Of a stretch of DNA of 64,000 bases, positions 26,995 through 35,718 are shown one piece after another. The position numbers and the translations under genes were made by a program. The DNA is taken from NCBI RefSeq assembly GCF_016552165.1, contig NZ_JACVDA010000006.1, forward strand, positions 22,942 to 86,941, in the 5' to 3' direction. Positions within the stretch are counted from its first letter, which is position 1, and the number at the start of each line of letters is the position of its first letter. The notes beneath the pieces are model-generated. The model was not told the DNA's origin, did not search any database, and was given only the letters and a program-made list of their open reading frames with translations. This DNA comes from Parvimonas parva. Its GTDB lineage: Bacteria > Bacillota > Clostridia > Tissierellales > Peptoniphilaceae.

Positions 26995-27831
26995 CTATAA
27001 TTTTTCTATTGCATCTAATATATCTGTTAAGCAATCTGTATCTAATTTTTCGGCTTCCCCTTCATCAACCATTTCAGGTATTTTTTTATCAAGTGGAATT
27101 TTTGCAACATTTGTAAGTCCAAATTTTCTTGATATGTAAGGTAAGTCGCTTTCTCCAAATATATTTAATTCTTCGTTACAACAAGGACATTTAAAGTAAC
27201 TCATATTTTCAACAATTCCTATAATTGGAATATTCATCATTCTTGCCATTTTAACTGCCTTTTCCACAATCATAGAAACCAAATCTTGTGGTGAGGTTAC
27301 AATTATAATTCCATCAACAGGTAGTGATTGGAAAACTGTTAGTGGCACATCACCTGTTCCTGGTGGCATATCAACGAACATATAATCTACATTTTCCCAA
27401 ACAACATCTGTCCAAAATTGTTTTATTACTCCTGCGATAACAGGTCCTCTCCAGATAACAGGGTCTGTTTCTTTTTCAAGTAATAAATTTATACTCATTA
27501 TTTTAATTCCATTTTCAGTTGTTGAAGGAATGATTCCTCTTTCATCTATTCTAGCTTTTTTGTCAATCCCAAAAGATTTTGGTATTGATGGTCCAGTAAT
27601 ATCGGCATCTAAAATACCAACTTCTTTTCCTCTTTTCATCATTCCACTCGCAAGCATAGAAGTGATTAAAGATTTTCCAACTCCACCTTTACCACTAATT
27701 ACACCTATAACTTTTTTTATGTCGCTAAATTGATTTTGTTCAACCAACAAGCTTTCAAATTCTTCTGATACCCCACAGCTTGATGCACTTGAGCAACCAG
27801 AACAACCACCTGAACTACAACCACTACTCAT
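26995..27831 (-). CDS. Mrp/NBP35 (ApbC) family P-loop ATPase, iron-sulfur carrier
   Basis: 278 residues. The deviant Walker A GKGGVGKS is near residue 49 in VIGVISGKGGVGKSLITSML, and the switch segment VDYMFVDMPPGTGDVPLT and the C-terminal CxxC pair in YFKCPCCNEEL are those of Mrp/ApbC Fe-S carrier ATPases. The first 20 residues are extremely rich in Ser, Gly and Cys (MSSGCSSGGCSGCSSASSCG), with five cysteines that might hold an additional cluster or metal. It lies 10 bases downstream of the ABC exporter pair. Its clients are not in the window. Confidence 0.92.
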   Translation of the reverse strand: MSSGCSSGGCSGCSSASSCGVSEEFESLLVEQNQFSDIKKVIGVISGKGGVGKSLITSMLASGMMKRGKEVGILDADITGPSIPKSFGIDKKARIDERGIIPSTTENGIKIMSINLLLEKETDPVIWRGPVIAGVIKQFWTDVVWENVDYMFVDMPPGTGDVPLTVFQSLPVDGIIIVTSPQDLVSMIVEKAVKMARMMNIPIIGIVENMSYFKCPCCNEELNIFGESDLPYISRKFGLTNVAKIPLDKKIPEMVDEGEAEKLDTDCLTDILDAIEKL

Positions 27832-27841
27832 ATTGTTCCTC

Positions 27842-29587
27842 CTATATTTTTAATTCTTCAGAAATATACATTTTATAATATATTCCCTTTTTATTTATCA
27901 ATTCTAAATGAGTTCCTTGTTCAAGAATAATCCCATTTTCAATTAAAACAATCTTATCACAATCCTTAATCGTTGACAATCTATGTGCAACAATTATAGA
28001 CGTCTTTCCTTTTAAAATTTCTTTCATCTTATTTTGAATGATTTTTTCCGTTTCAGTATCTATCGAAGAAGTTGCCTCATCTAATATCAATAATTTCGGA
28101 TTTTTTATCAAAGCTCTTGCAAAAGAGATTAATTGTTTTTGACCGTTGGATATACTATACCCATTTTCGCCAATGATTGTATCAATTCCATTTGGTAACT
28201 TATTTATAAAGTCATTTATTCCAAGCAAATCACAAACTTCAAAAATTTCCTCATCACTTGCATTTACATTTCCAAATTTTATATTTTCTTTTATTGAAAT
28301 GGAAAAAAGTTGTGGCTGTTGCAAAACATATCCAAGATTGTCATACAAAAAAGTTTTATCAACATTTTTATAATCAATTCCGTCAAGATAGATATTTCCA
28401 GAAGTTACATCATAAAATTTACAAATCAAATTTACTATTGTAGATTTTCCACTTCCCGTACTTCCTATAAAAGCAACACTTTCACCTTTTTTTATTTCAA
28501 AATTAAAATCTTTTAAAATTAATTTTTCATCATCAAAATAATGAAAATTTACATTTTCAAATCTAATATTTCCTTCAAATTCCAAATTGTTTTTCTTTTC
28601 TTGTAAAACTTCATCTTCTTCATACAAAATTTGAAAAACTCTTTCAGCTGATGCCTGTGCAGATTTTAAATCTGTAAAAATTTGAGCGAGCATTTTAAAA
28701 GGCTCAAATATTTGAAAACTATAAGTTAAAAAACTTAAAAACGCTCCGTATGTCATTACATTTTTCATAACTGAAATTGACGAAAAATTAAATGCAAAAC
28801 CTACACCAATACTTGCAACAAACATAACTATAGGAACAAAAATTGCAGATATTAATATAGATTTTAAATTATATTTTCTATATTTTTCATTGAAACTTAA
28901 AAATTCTCTTCGCTTTTTATTTTCAATTCCAAGAGCTTTAATTGTCTTTATATAGCTTAAAGACTCTGTATAACTTTTAATGATTTTTGAATTATAATCT
29001 CTTACTTTTCTTTGAAATTTCAAAATATTTTTTTGAAAAATCATCGTAACTATATAAATTACAGGTAGCATTAAAAATAGCATTAAAGTCAATGTATAGC
29101 TTAAATAAAGCATAATCGAAACAGAAAACAACAAAACAATAATGCTATGACAAGCATCTATGACTCCCCAACTAAAAACTTCGCTAAGTTTTTGAACGTC
29201 TGAAGTCAATCTTGAAATCAATTCACCCGTTTCATATCTCTTTACTGTTGTCAATGAAAATCTTTCAATTTTTTCAAAAACGGATTTTCTAATTTCCTTT
29301 GAAACTTTATATTCCAGTTTTCCACCTAAAACATAAAAACTGTAAATTGCAAGAGTTGAAATTATTACAAGCGAAAAAAATGCAATTCCAGCTAAAACAA
29401 AACCTTTTAAGTTCTGTCTTGTTATAAAATCATCTGTAAGTAGTTTTATAGACAAAGGAACAACTGCTTGTAAAACACCTGCAATTACAACTACAAACAT
29501 CAACATATAAAGTTTTTTATATTCAATTTTATAAAATTTTATTAAATCTCTAAAAACATTTATATTTACAATTTTCTTTTTATCCAT
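27842..29587 (-). CDS. ABC exporter subunit, fused membrane and ATPase domains (degenerate signature motif)
   Basis: 581 residues. Six membrane segments (to about residue 310) precede a nucleotide-binding domain with Walker A GSTGSGKSTIV, Walker B LLILDEATSSID with a normal catalytic glutamate, and H-loop AHRLS. The signature reads ISNGQKQ in place of LSGGQ. This complements its partner upstream, which has a good signature but an Asp in place of the Walker B glutamate; a heterodimeric exporter with one active ATP site follows from that. The two genes overlap by 8 bases. The substrate is unknown. Confidence 0.92.
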   Translation of the reverse strand: MDKKKIVNINVFRDLIKFYKIEYKKLYMLMFVVVIAGVLQAVVPLSIKLLTDDFITRQNLKGFVLAGIAFFSLVIISTLAIYSFYVLGGKLEYKVSKEIRKSVFEKIERFSLTTVKRYETGELISRLTSDVQKLSEVFSWGVIDACHSIIVLLFSVSIMLYLSYTLTLMLFLMLPVIYIVTMIFQKNILKFQRKVRDYNSKIIKSYTESLSYIKTIKALGIENKKRREFLSFNEKYRKYNLKSILISAIFVPIVMFVASIGVGFAFNFSSISVMKNVMTYGAFLSFLTYSFQIFEPFKMLAQIFTDLKSAQASAERVFQILYEEDEVLQEKKNNLEFEGNIRFENVNFHYFDDEKLILKDFNFEIKKGESVAFIGSTGSGKSTIVNLICKFYDVTSGNIYLDGIDYKNVDKTFLYDNLGYVLQQPQLFSISIKENIKFGNVNASDEEIFEVCDLLGINDFINKLPNGIDTIIGENGYSISNGQKQLISFARALIKNPKLLILDEATSSIDTETEKIIQNKMKEILKGKTSIIVAHRLSTIKDCDKIVLIENGIILEQGTHLELINKKGIYYKMYISEELKI

Positions 29588-31370
29588 TATTTACATCATA
29601 TTCCTTACTTTGAATTTCATTTATCTTGCTATACATTCCATTTTTTTGTATCAATTCATTATGCTTTCCGCTTTCAACAATCTTTCCCTCATTAATAACA
29701 ATTATGTTATCACAATTATTTATCGTTGAAATTCTATGTGAAATAAAAATTGACGTAAATTTTCTATCCATTGATTTTAAAGCATTATTTATCTTCAAAT
29801 CCGTATTCATATCAACAGCACTTAAACTGTCATCTAAAATCAACACTTCAAACGGTTTTAACAAACTTCTCGCAATGGAAATTCTCTGTTTTTGTCCACC
29901 AGAAAGATTTACACCATTATCGACAACTATGGTTTCATATTTTGAAGAAAAATTCAAAATTTCGTTGTGAATTGAAGAAATATTAGTCGCCCCATAAACA
30001 GAGTCTTCCCCTATATTGTCATCAACAATTTTTACATTATCCATAATTGACATATTAAAAAGTTCACTATCTTGCATAATCGCAGAAATTTTTTCTCTAA
30101 TGTACCTTTTATTTATCTCATTTATATTTATTCCGTCAATTAAAATTTCTCCACTTGTAGCCTCAAAAAGTCCAAGCAAAAGATAGACTATCATACTCTT
30201 GCCACTTCCGGTTGCTCCTATGATTCCTAAACTTTCCCCTGCATTTACTACAAAACTTACATCATCTAAAACTAAATTTTCATTAATTTTTAAAGATACA
30301 TTTTTAAATTCTATTTTTTCAGAAAATGAAACATCACTTATTCCACATTCATAATCTTCCTCAGGTAAATCCAAAACTTCATAAATTCTGGAAATCGAAA
30401 CACTTGCTTTCGCCATATCACTAAGCAACTGCCCAATCTGTCTAATAGGCCAAACAATCATATTAATATAGATAACAAAAGCAATCAAATCTCCAAAATT
30501 CATTTTGCCTGTAATTGTTTCATAACCACCTACAACCAAAACTATCGCCAGTTGTAAAAAAGTTAAAAAGTCATTTACAGCCCTAAACTTTGCAAAAGTC
30601 CTCATAAAAGTATTTTGCATAATATTAAAAGTTTCATTTTTTTCTCTAAAAAGATTTAAAATATACTTTTCACGATTAAAAGCTTTAATAACTCTAGTAT
30701 TGAATAAAACTTCTTTTATGAATACCATAAGTTCACTTTCAGCCTCATCTGTTTTTTTGAAAATTTTTCCAATTTTACCATAAAAAACATAAGACAAAAT
30801 GGAAATAACAACGCAAAGACTTATACTTATAGTCGCAAGTTTAAAATTAATCAAAGACATAACTATAATTACCAGAATAATTGTTGCAACAGAGCCAAAA
30901 GCATTTACAAGCTGAGTTGCAAAAAGTTTTCTAACCGTTTCAATATCAGAAGAACTTCTTTGAATCAAATCTCCAGTAGAATAATCATTTAAGCATCTTA
31001 TATCCAAATTTAAAAATTTATTATACATTTTTTCTTTTAAATTAAAAATCAAATTTTCACAAGCGACATTTGAATAATAATTCCTTAAAAAAATAAAAAT
31101 ACAGCTAATTCCTGTTAAAATAACTATTACAAAAGCCAATATGTATATATTTTCTCTTAAAAAATCTCTACCACCTATAAAGTCAACAGCTCTCCTTAAA
31201 ATATCGTACTTATACTCCTTATTTCCGATTATAGAGTCAACTGTAATCATAATAACAATCGGAGTAAGCCCCGAAAAAATTTGTATAAAAATTGTAGAAA
31301 TCATAGAAAGAAAATAAGTTAATCTATTATTTTTTAAAATTTTCCAAAAAAGTTTAATTTCTTTCAACAT
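29580..31370 (-). CDS. ABC exporter subunit, fused membrane and ATPase domains (non-canonical Walker B)
   Basis: 596 residues. The N-terminal six-helix exporter domain is followed by an ATPase domain with Walker A GATGSGKSMIV, a complete signature LSGGQKQRISIARSL, and H-loop SHRIS. Walker B is VLILDDSLSAVD: Asp replaces the catalytic Glu, as in one half of heterodimeric exporters such as TM287/288 or BmrCD. It is the first gene of a three-gene minus-strand run with its partner exporter and the Mrp-like ATPase. Possible substrates are drugs, lipids or peptides. Confidence 0.92.
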   Translation of the reverse strand: MLKEIKLFWKILKNNRLTYFLSMISTIFIQIFSGLTPIVIMITVDSIIGNKEYKYDILRRAVDFIGGRDFLRENIYILAFVIVILTGISCIFIFLRNYYSNVACENLIFNLKEKMYNKFLNLDIRCLNDYSTGDLIQRSSSDIETVRKLFATQLVNAFGSVATIILVIIVMSLINFKLATISISLCVVISILSYVFYGKIGKIFKKTDEAESELMVFIKEVLFNTRVIKAFNREKYILNLFREKNETFNIMQNTFMRTFAKFRAVNDFLTFLQLAIVLVVGGYETITGKMNFGDLIAFVIYINMIVWPIRQIGQLLSDMAKASVSISRIYEVLDLPEEDYECGISDVSFSEKIEFKNVSLKINENLVLDDVSFVVNAGESLGIIGATGSGKSMIVYLLLGLFEATSGEILIDGININEINKRYIREKISAIMQDSELFNMSIMDNVKIVDDNIGEDSVYGATNISSIHNEILNFSSKYETIVVDNGVNLSGGQKQRISIARSLLKPFEVLILDDSLSAVDMNTDLKINNALKSMDRKFTSIFISHRISTINNCDNIIVINEGKIVESGKHNELIQKNGMYSKINEIQSKEYDVNNG

Positions 31371-31430
31371 ATCACCTCATAAAATACATACATATATTTT
31401 AATCTAATTTAGAAAAAAAGGCAAATTTAT

Positions 31431-31459
31431 TTGGGTTTGTTCCACTTTTTTGGTATAAT
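31431..31459 (+). promoter_or_regulatory. Promoter of the Ntn hydrolase gene
   Basis: TTGGGT (31431-31436) and TATAAT (31454-31459) are 17 bases apart; AGGAGGTG follows just before the ATG at 31477. Confidence 0.6.
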
Positions 31460-31476
31460 ACATAGGAGGTGATTTT

Positions 31477-32364
31477 ATGTGCACAACTTTTTCTATTTTT
31501 AGAAATGGAGAAACATTGCTCGGGAGAACAATGGACTTAAGAGATTATCACAGATATGAATTTAAATTTTTCCCAAGCAATTATAATTATGAAGAAGATA
31601 TTTTTGGAAACAAATTATATACAAAATACAAAATTATGGGAACAACATTTAGAGATTACGACCATTTAATAGATGGAATAAATGAAAAAGGTCTTTTGGG
31701 TTGCACCAACTCTTTTAGAAATGTAATTAATTTCAAAAAAGAGCCTGACAATACAAGATTAAATTTAACATCAACAAAGATATTAAATGTATTTTTGACA
31801 AATTGTGAAACTTTAGAAGATATAAAAGCACTTGCTCCAAAGATACATATCGTAGAAAAATCTCTTGTCGATGAAACGAATTATTCAAGACATTACCACT
31901 ATATGTTTACAGATAAAGATAATAAAAGTTTGATTATGGAAATAAAAGACGGAAATTTAGAAGTTTATGAAAATGAATATAACATAATGACAAACAGTCC
32001 AAGATTTGAAAAACATATAAAAAATTTACAAAAATATTTAGAAAAAAGAGAATTAAAAGGAAATATTCACACGCCAACAAAAAGATTCATAAGAGCATAC
32101 ATAGAGTTGGAAAATTTAAAACAAAATGAATTTTCAAAAAGTAACGAAGATATTTTATTTGATTCACTAAAAAAATTCACAATAACAAAAAAAGATTTAG
32201 AAAACATTTCAGAAAGCTCACAAAATATAACATTATACTACTCAATGTCAAACGCAAAAACTTTAAAATATCATTTAAAATATACAAATTCAAAAAATGT
32301 AAACAGTTTTTCATTTGACGACTTTAAAAATGGAAATAAAAAAGAAATAGTTCAGTTTATTTAG
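31477..32364 (+). CDS. Linear amide C-N hydrolase (choloylglycine hydrolase/penicillin V acylase family, Ntn)
   Basis: 295 residues. Cys2, exposed after removal of Met1, is the expected nucleophile (MCTTFSIFRNGETLLGRTMDLRD); the Arg of GRTMD and the DGINEKGLLGCTNSF segment also fit the family. Members hydrolyse conjugated bile salts, penicillin V or N-acyl homoserine lactones. No signal peptide is present, so it is cytoplasmic. The C-terminal half is diverged, so the substrate is uncertain; bile-salt hydrolase should not be assumed. It is monocistronic, with its own promoter and terminator. Confidence 0.85.
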   Translation: MCTTFSIFRNGETLLGRTMDLRDYHRYEFKFFPSNYNYEEDIFGNKLYTKYKIMGTTFRDYDHLIDGINEKGLLGCTNSFRNVINFKKEPDNTRLNLTSTKILNVFLTNCETLEDIKALAPKIHIVEKSLVDETNYSRHYHYMFTDKDNKSLIMEIKDGNLEVYENEYNIMTNSPRFEKHIKNLQKYLEKRELKGNIHTPTKRFIRAYIELENLKQNEFSKSNEDILFDSLKKFTITKKDLENISESSQNITLYYSMSNAKTLKYHLKYTNSKNVNSFSFDDFKNGNKKEIVQFI

Positions 32365-32366
32365 CA

Positions 32367-32403
32367 CAAAAGAGAGACTTTAATATACAAAGTCTCTCTT
32401 TTA
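32367..32403. terminator. Bidirectional terminator after the Ntn hydrolase gene
   Basis: A 13-bp stem (32369-32381 with 32389-32401) flanked by A-run and T-run, shared with the convergent DUF4230 gene. Confidence 0.85.
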
Positions 32404-32405
32404 AT

Positions 32406-33008
32406 TTATTCAAATACTATTTTATAATTTTCTTTTATTTCCTTGGTTGTATTTAACATTTCTGTAATAATTTTTTTTGCAACTTCTTTTGACTGCTCAA
32501 AAACGCCACTTTCTCTTGCATCCTTTTCAGCGTTTTCCTTACCACCTTGAGTAAACTCTGTATAATCTTCAACCTTAATTGGATTAAATATAGAATTCTT
32601 TTCATCATAGACCTTTAAAGATTTAAAATCCAACTCATTAGATAAAATTTTCGATTCAGGTAAAGTAATTTTTATTGTTTTACTGCCCTCATCAACATTT
32701 ATCTTCGTTTCTGCTAAATCAATTCCAATCTTCAATATTCCAGTATAACTAACTATAAAACTAGATTTAGTAAAAGGTAATTTAAAATTGAATAATGTAT
32801 TCCAGTCTTCTCTACTAACAACTTCCTTATACTTATATTGAATTGTAGATAATTCTTTTAATTCTTTAATTTGTACTCCAACAGTTTCATTTGTAATTTT
32901 AGGTTTTCCATTATCTCTATGAGTAAAATAATATCCCCCTACTATACCCAAGACAACTAATACTACCAACATTATAGATACAATACGTTTTTTAAACTCT
33001 GCCATCAT
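32406..33008 (-). CDS. DUF4230 domain-containing membrane-anchored protein
   Basis: About 200 residues: one N-terminal membrane anchor (about 7-27) and an extracytoplasmic domain of the DUF4230 type, with VGVQIKELKELSTIQYKYKEVV, a GILKIGIDLAETKINVDE segment and KTIKITLPESKILSNELD. No activity is known for the family. The start is the first ATG of an ATGATG pair, seven bases after AGGAGG; an in-frame TTG at 33014 lies too close to the ribosome site. It is monocistronic and convergent with the Ntn hydrolase. Confidence 0.8.
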   Translation of the reverse strand: MMAEFKKRIVSIMLVVLVVLGIVGGYYFTHRDNGKPKITNETVGVQIKELKELSTIQYKYKEVVSREDWNTLFNFKLPFTKSSFIVSYTGILKIGIDLAETKINVDEGSKTIKITLPESKILSNELDFKSLKVYDEKNSIFNPIKVEDYTEFTQGGKENAEKDARESGVFEQSKEVAKKIITEMLNTTKEIKENYKIVFE

Positions 33009-33100
33009 AAGCAATCCTCCTAAATAAAAATAATATCGTAACCATTATATATATGTATATATGGAATGTGAATATTTTTTGCATAAAAAAGGCTAATAAA

Positions 33101-34024
33101 TTAAATTTTATTCGCCATATCTATTATCTTTTTGAATCTATGATTTACTCCGGATTTACTTATGTTTAAAACTTCTGCAAGTTCTTTTAATGAAAAAGTT
33201 GGATTTTTTAATCTTAATTCACATAAGTCAAGTAAATTTTTATCCAAATTTTCTTTTCCATATTTTTTATAAACTGTATTTATTGCATCAATTTGTGTAA
33301 ATGAAGTATTTAAAGTTTTATCTAAATTTGCCGTTTCACAATTTGTTAGTCTGTTTGTATTGTTCTTTATTTCTTTTATCATCTTAGTTTCTTCAAATTT
33401 GAATAAACTGTTTACCGTTCCAATTAGCGAAAGAAAATCAGAGATCATCGCACTATCTTTTACATAGACAATATATTGCCCCTTTTTCTCAAGACTTTTC
33501 GCTTTTATTCCAAATACTTTTAAATATCTTATAACAAGTTTGGATAATTCATCTGAATTTAAAGTAAATTCCAAATGGTAACTCTTGTCCGGATTTGCTA
33601 TTGAGCCTGCACCTAAAAAAACTCCACATAAAAAGTTTTTAATAAAATCTTTACTTTTTGTAATATCTTCATAAAGCTCATCTTTTAAGAAAAGACTATC
33701 AAGGTCTGAAAAGTAAGTATCTTCTAAAAACTTCTTTGAAATTTCTTCATTTTCAATTACAATTTTATATACATTGTTTTTTCTTAAGTTTGAAATTTTT
33801 GAAACTATTATCTTTCCGTCATAAGAGTATAGAAATTTAAAAAGCTTAAAAATTCTTCTTATGATTGAATTGTTTGTAGTTTCAAATCTAATCGTAAAGG
33901 AAAAATTACTAAAAACAATCGTTCCATTAGTCCTTATAAAAGCAGAAAGTTCAGAAATAGCAGAATTTTTTTCTACTATTTCTCTTCTTGAAAGTTCATT
34001 TTTTAAATCAGTTGAAAATGCCAT
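33101..34024 (-). CDS. whiA: DNA-binding protein WhiA
   Basis: 307 residues, usual length. An N-terminal LAGLIDADG-homing-endonuclease-like domain (FLCGVFLGAGSIANPDKSYHLEF) is followed by a C-terminal helix-turn-helix (PTFSLKELAEVLNISKSGVNHRFKKI). WhiA controls cell division and chromosome segregation in non-sporulating as well as sporulating Gram-positives. Its start overlaps the Nudix stop by one base (TAATG). In many Firmicutes rapZ and yvcK lie between the Nudix gene and whiA; here they do not. Confidence 0.95.
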   Translation of the reverse strand: MAFSTDLKNELSRREIVEKNSAISELSAFIRTNGTIVFSNFSFTIRFETTNNSIIRRIFKLFKFLYSYDGKIIVSKISNLRKNNVYKIVIENEEISKKFLEDTYFSDLDSLFLKDELYEDITKSKDFIKNFLCGVFLGAGSIANPDKSYHLEFTLNSDELSKLVIRYLKVFGIKAKSLEKKGQYIVYVKDSAMISDFLSLIGTVNSLFKFEETKMIKEIKNNTNRLTNCETANLDKTLNTSFTQIDAINTVYKKYGKENLDKNLLDLCELRLKNPTFSLKELAEVLNISKSGVNHRFKKIIDMANKI

Positions 34025-34437
34025 TATTTTCTTTTTCTCTTTTCGTAAAAATAATTCGCACTCTTTAGCATATTTCTTTCAGCATCATGCTTTACTAATT
34101 TTATAGCCTTGTCATAAGGTAAAAATATCGCCTCTACAAAGCCCTCTTCTCTCTGTGGATTCAAGCTCAAATCTTCAGGCTCCATATAAAAATAATGAAC
34201 TGTTTTTTTCACTTTTTCACCGTCATTATGTTGGTAATCATATTTTACAAAACCTAAATACTTTACAATTTTACCAAGTATTCCAGATTCTTCTTGCACT
34301 TCTCTAACAGCTGCCACTTCTTTAGTTTCATTATCTTCAAGTCTTCCTTTTGGTAAAACCCATTCATTGCTAAACTTCTTTAACAAAAGAAAATTGCCAT
34401 TATGAATAACAACTCCACCAGCACTAACCTCTAGCAT
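34024..34437 (-). CDS. Nudix hydrolase
   Basis: 137 residues. The Nudix box G-x5-E-x7-REVQEESG is present in GRLEDNETKEVAAVREVQEESG, so it should hydrolyse a nucleoside diphosphate derivative with Mg2+. The ATG at 34437 is preferred because ATAGGAGG lies right before it; an ATG at 34455 lies upstream of that site. It is translationally coupled to whiA and corresponds by position to YvcI of the Bacillus whiA cluster. Substrate unknown. Confidence 0.9.
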   Translation of the reverse strand: MLEVSAGGVVIHNGNFLLLKKFSNEWVLPKGRLEDNETKEVAAVREVQEESGILGKIVKYLGFVKYDYQHNDGEKVKKTVHYFYMEPEDLSLNPQREEGFVEAIFLPYDKAIKLVKHDAERNMLKSANYFYEKRKRK

Positions 34438-34585
34438 AAAACCTCCTATTATCATATCACATATCTTCTTAATATTATAACACGAATTAAATATACATTC
34501 AAATAATAAAAATTAATTTGTATCCATAGCAACAATGTCATAAATATGATATAATAAATGGTAGTTTATATTAAAGGAGATTATA

Positions 34586-35680
34586 ATGAAATTAGGAATA
34601 GTTGGATTACCAAATGTTGGTAAAAGTACATTATTTAACGCAATTACAAAAGCCGGAGCCGAATCGGCAAATTATCCTTTCTGTACTATTGACCCGAATG
34701 TAGGTCTTGTAAATGTACCTGATGAAAGATTAAATAAATTAACCGAGCTTTACAATTCAAAAAAGACAATTCCTGCTGTTATTGAATTTTATGATATTGC
34801 AGGTCTTGTAAAGGGAGCAAGTAAAGGTGAAGGTCTTGGAAATAAATTCTTATCTCATATTAGAGAAGTTGATGCAATCGTAGAAGTGATTAGATGTTTT
34901 GAAGATGAAAATATCGTTCATGTTGACGGAGAAGTTAATCCACTAAGAGATGTTGAAACTATTAACTTAGAACTTATTCTATCCGATTTAGAACTTGTGG
35001 AAAAAAGATTAGAAAAAGCTAGAAAATCTTTAAAGGGAAACAAAAGTTTTAAAGAAGAAGTTGACCTTTTAGAAAAAATATTACCTGTTTTAGAAGAAGG
35101 AAAATCTATTAGAACTTTAACTTTTGATGACGCTGAAAAAGCAATTTTAAAAAACTTTTCTCTTTTGAGTGTAAAGCCTATAATTTATGTTGCAAATGTA
35201 AATGAAGATGATATGATTGATGAAGGAAAGAGTAACGAATATGTAAAAATTTTAGATGATTTTGCTAAAAATGAAAATTCTGGAATCGTAGTTATAAGTG
35301 CTCAAATAGAAAAAGAAATTTCTGAACTTGAAGATGATGAACAAGTGGAATTTTTAAATGATTTAGGAATTTCTGAAAGTGGTGTTTCAAAGCTTATAAA
35401 AGAAAGCTACAACCTTTTAGGACTTATGAGTTTCTTAACAGCAGGCCCTGAAGAAACAAGAGCTTGGACTATAAAAATCGGAACAAGCGCCGTTAATGCT
35501 GCCGGAAAAATTCACTCAGACATTCAAAGAGGTTTCATCAGAGCAGAAATCGTAAATTATGATGACTTAATCTCACTTGGAAGTATGGTTACTGCAAGAG
35601 AAAAAGGTCTTGTAAGACTTGAAGGTAAAGAGTACATTATGCAAGACGGAGATGTAGTTTACTTTAGATTTAATGTTTAA
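34586..35680 (+). CDS. ychF: Obg-family GTPase/ATPase YchF
   Basis: 364 residues, full length. The G1 loop is GLPNVGKSTLF (6-16), and the specificity segment is the altered form that favours ATP over GTP; a TGS domain closes the protein (AWTIKIGTSAVNAAGKIHSD, ending VVYFRFNV). YchF binds ribosomes and is linked to stress response in other bacteria. An extended -10 (TGATATAAT, 34547-34555) and AAAGGAGA ribosome site precede it, and a terminator follows, so it is monocistronic. Confidence 0.96.
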   Translation: MKLGIVGLPNVGKSTLFNAITKAGAESANYPFCTIDPNVGLVNVPDERLNKLTELYNSKKTIPAVIEFYDIAGLVKGASKGEGLGNKFLSHIREVDAIVEVIRCFEDENIVHVDGEVNPLRDVETINLELILSDLELVEKRLEKARKSLKGNKSFKEEVDLLEKILPVLEEGKSIRTLTFDDAEKAILKNFSLLSVKPIIYVANVNEDDMIDEGKSNEYVKILDDFAKNENSGIVVISAQIEKEISELEDDEQVEFLNDLGISESGVSKLIKESYNLLGLMSFLTAGPEETRAWTIKIGTSAVNAAGKIHSDIQRGFIRAEIVNYDDLISLGSMVTAREKGLVRLEGKEYIMQDGDVVYFRFNV

Positions 35681-35683
35681 ACG

Positions 35684-35718
35684 AAAAGACTGTGCAACAA
35701 ACACAGTCTTTCTTTTTT
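35684..35718 (+). terminator. Terminator after ychF
   Basis: AAAGACTGTG (35685-35694) pairs with CACAGTCTTT (35702-35711), followed by a T-run; it ends where the convergent binding-protein gene ends. Confidence 0.85.
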
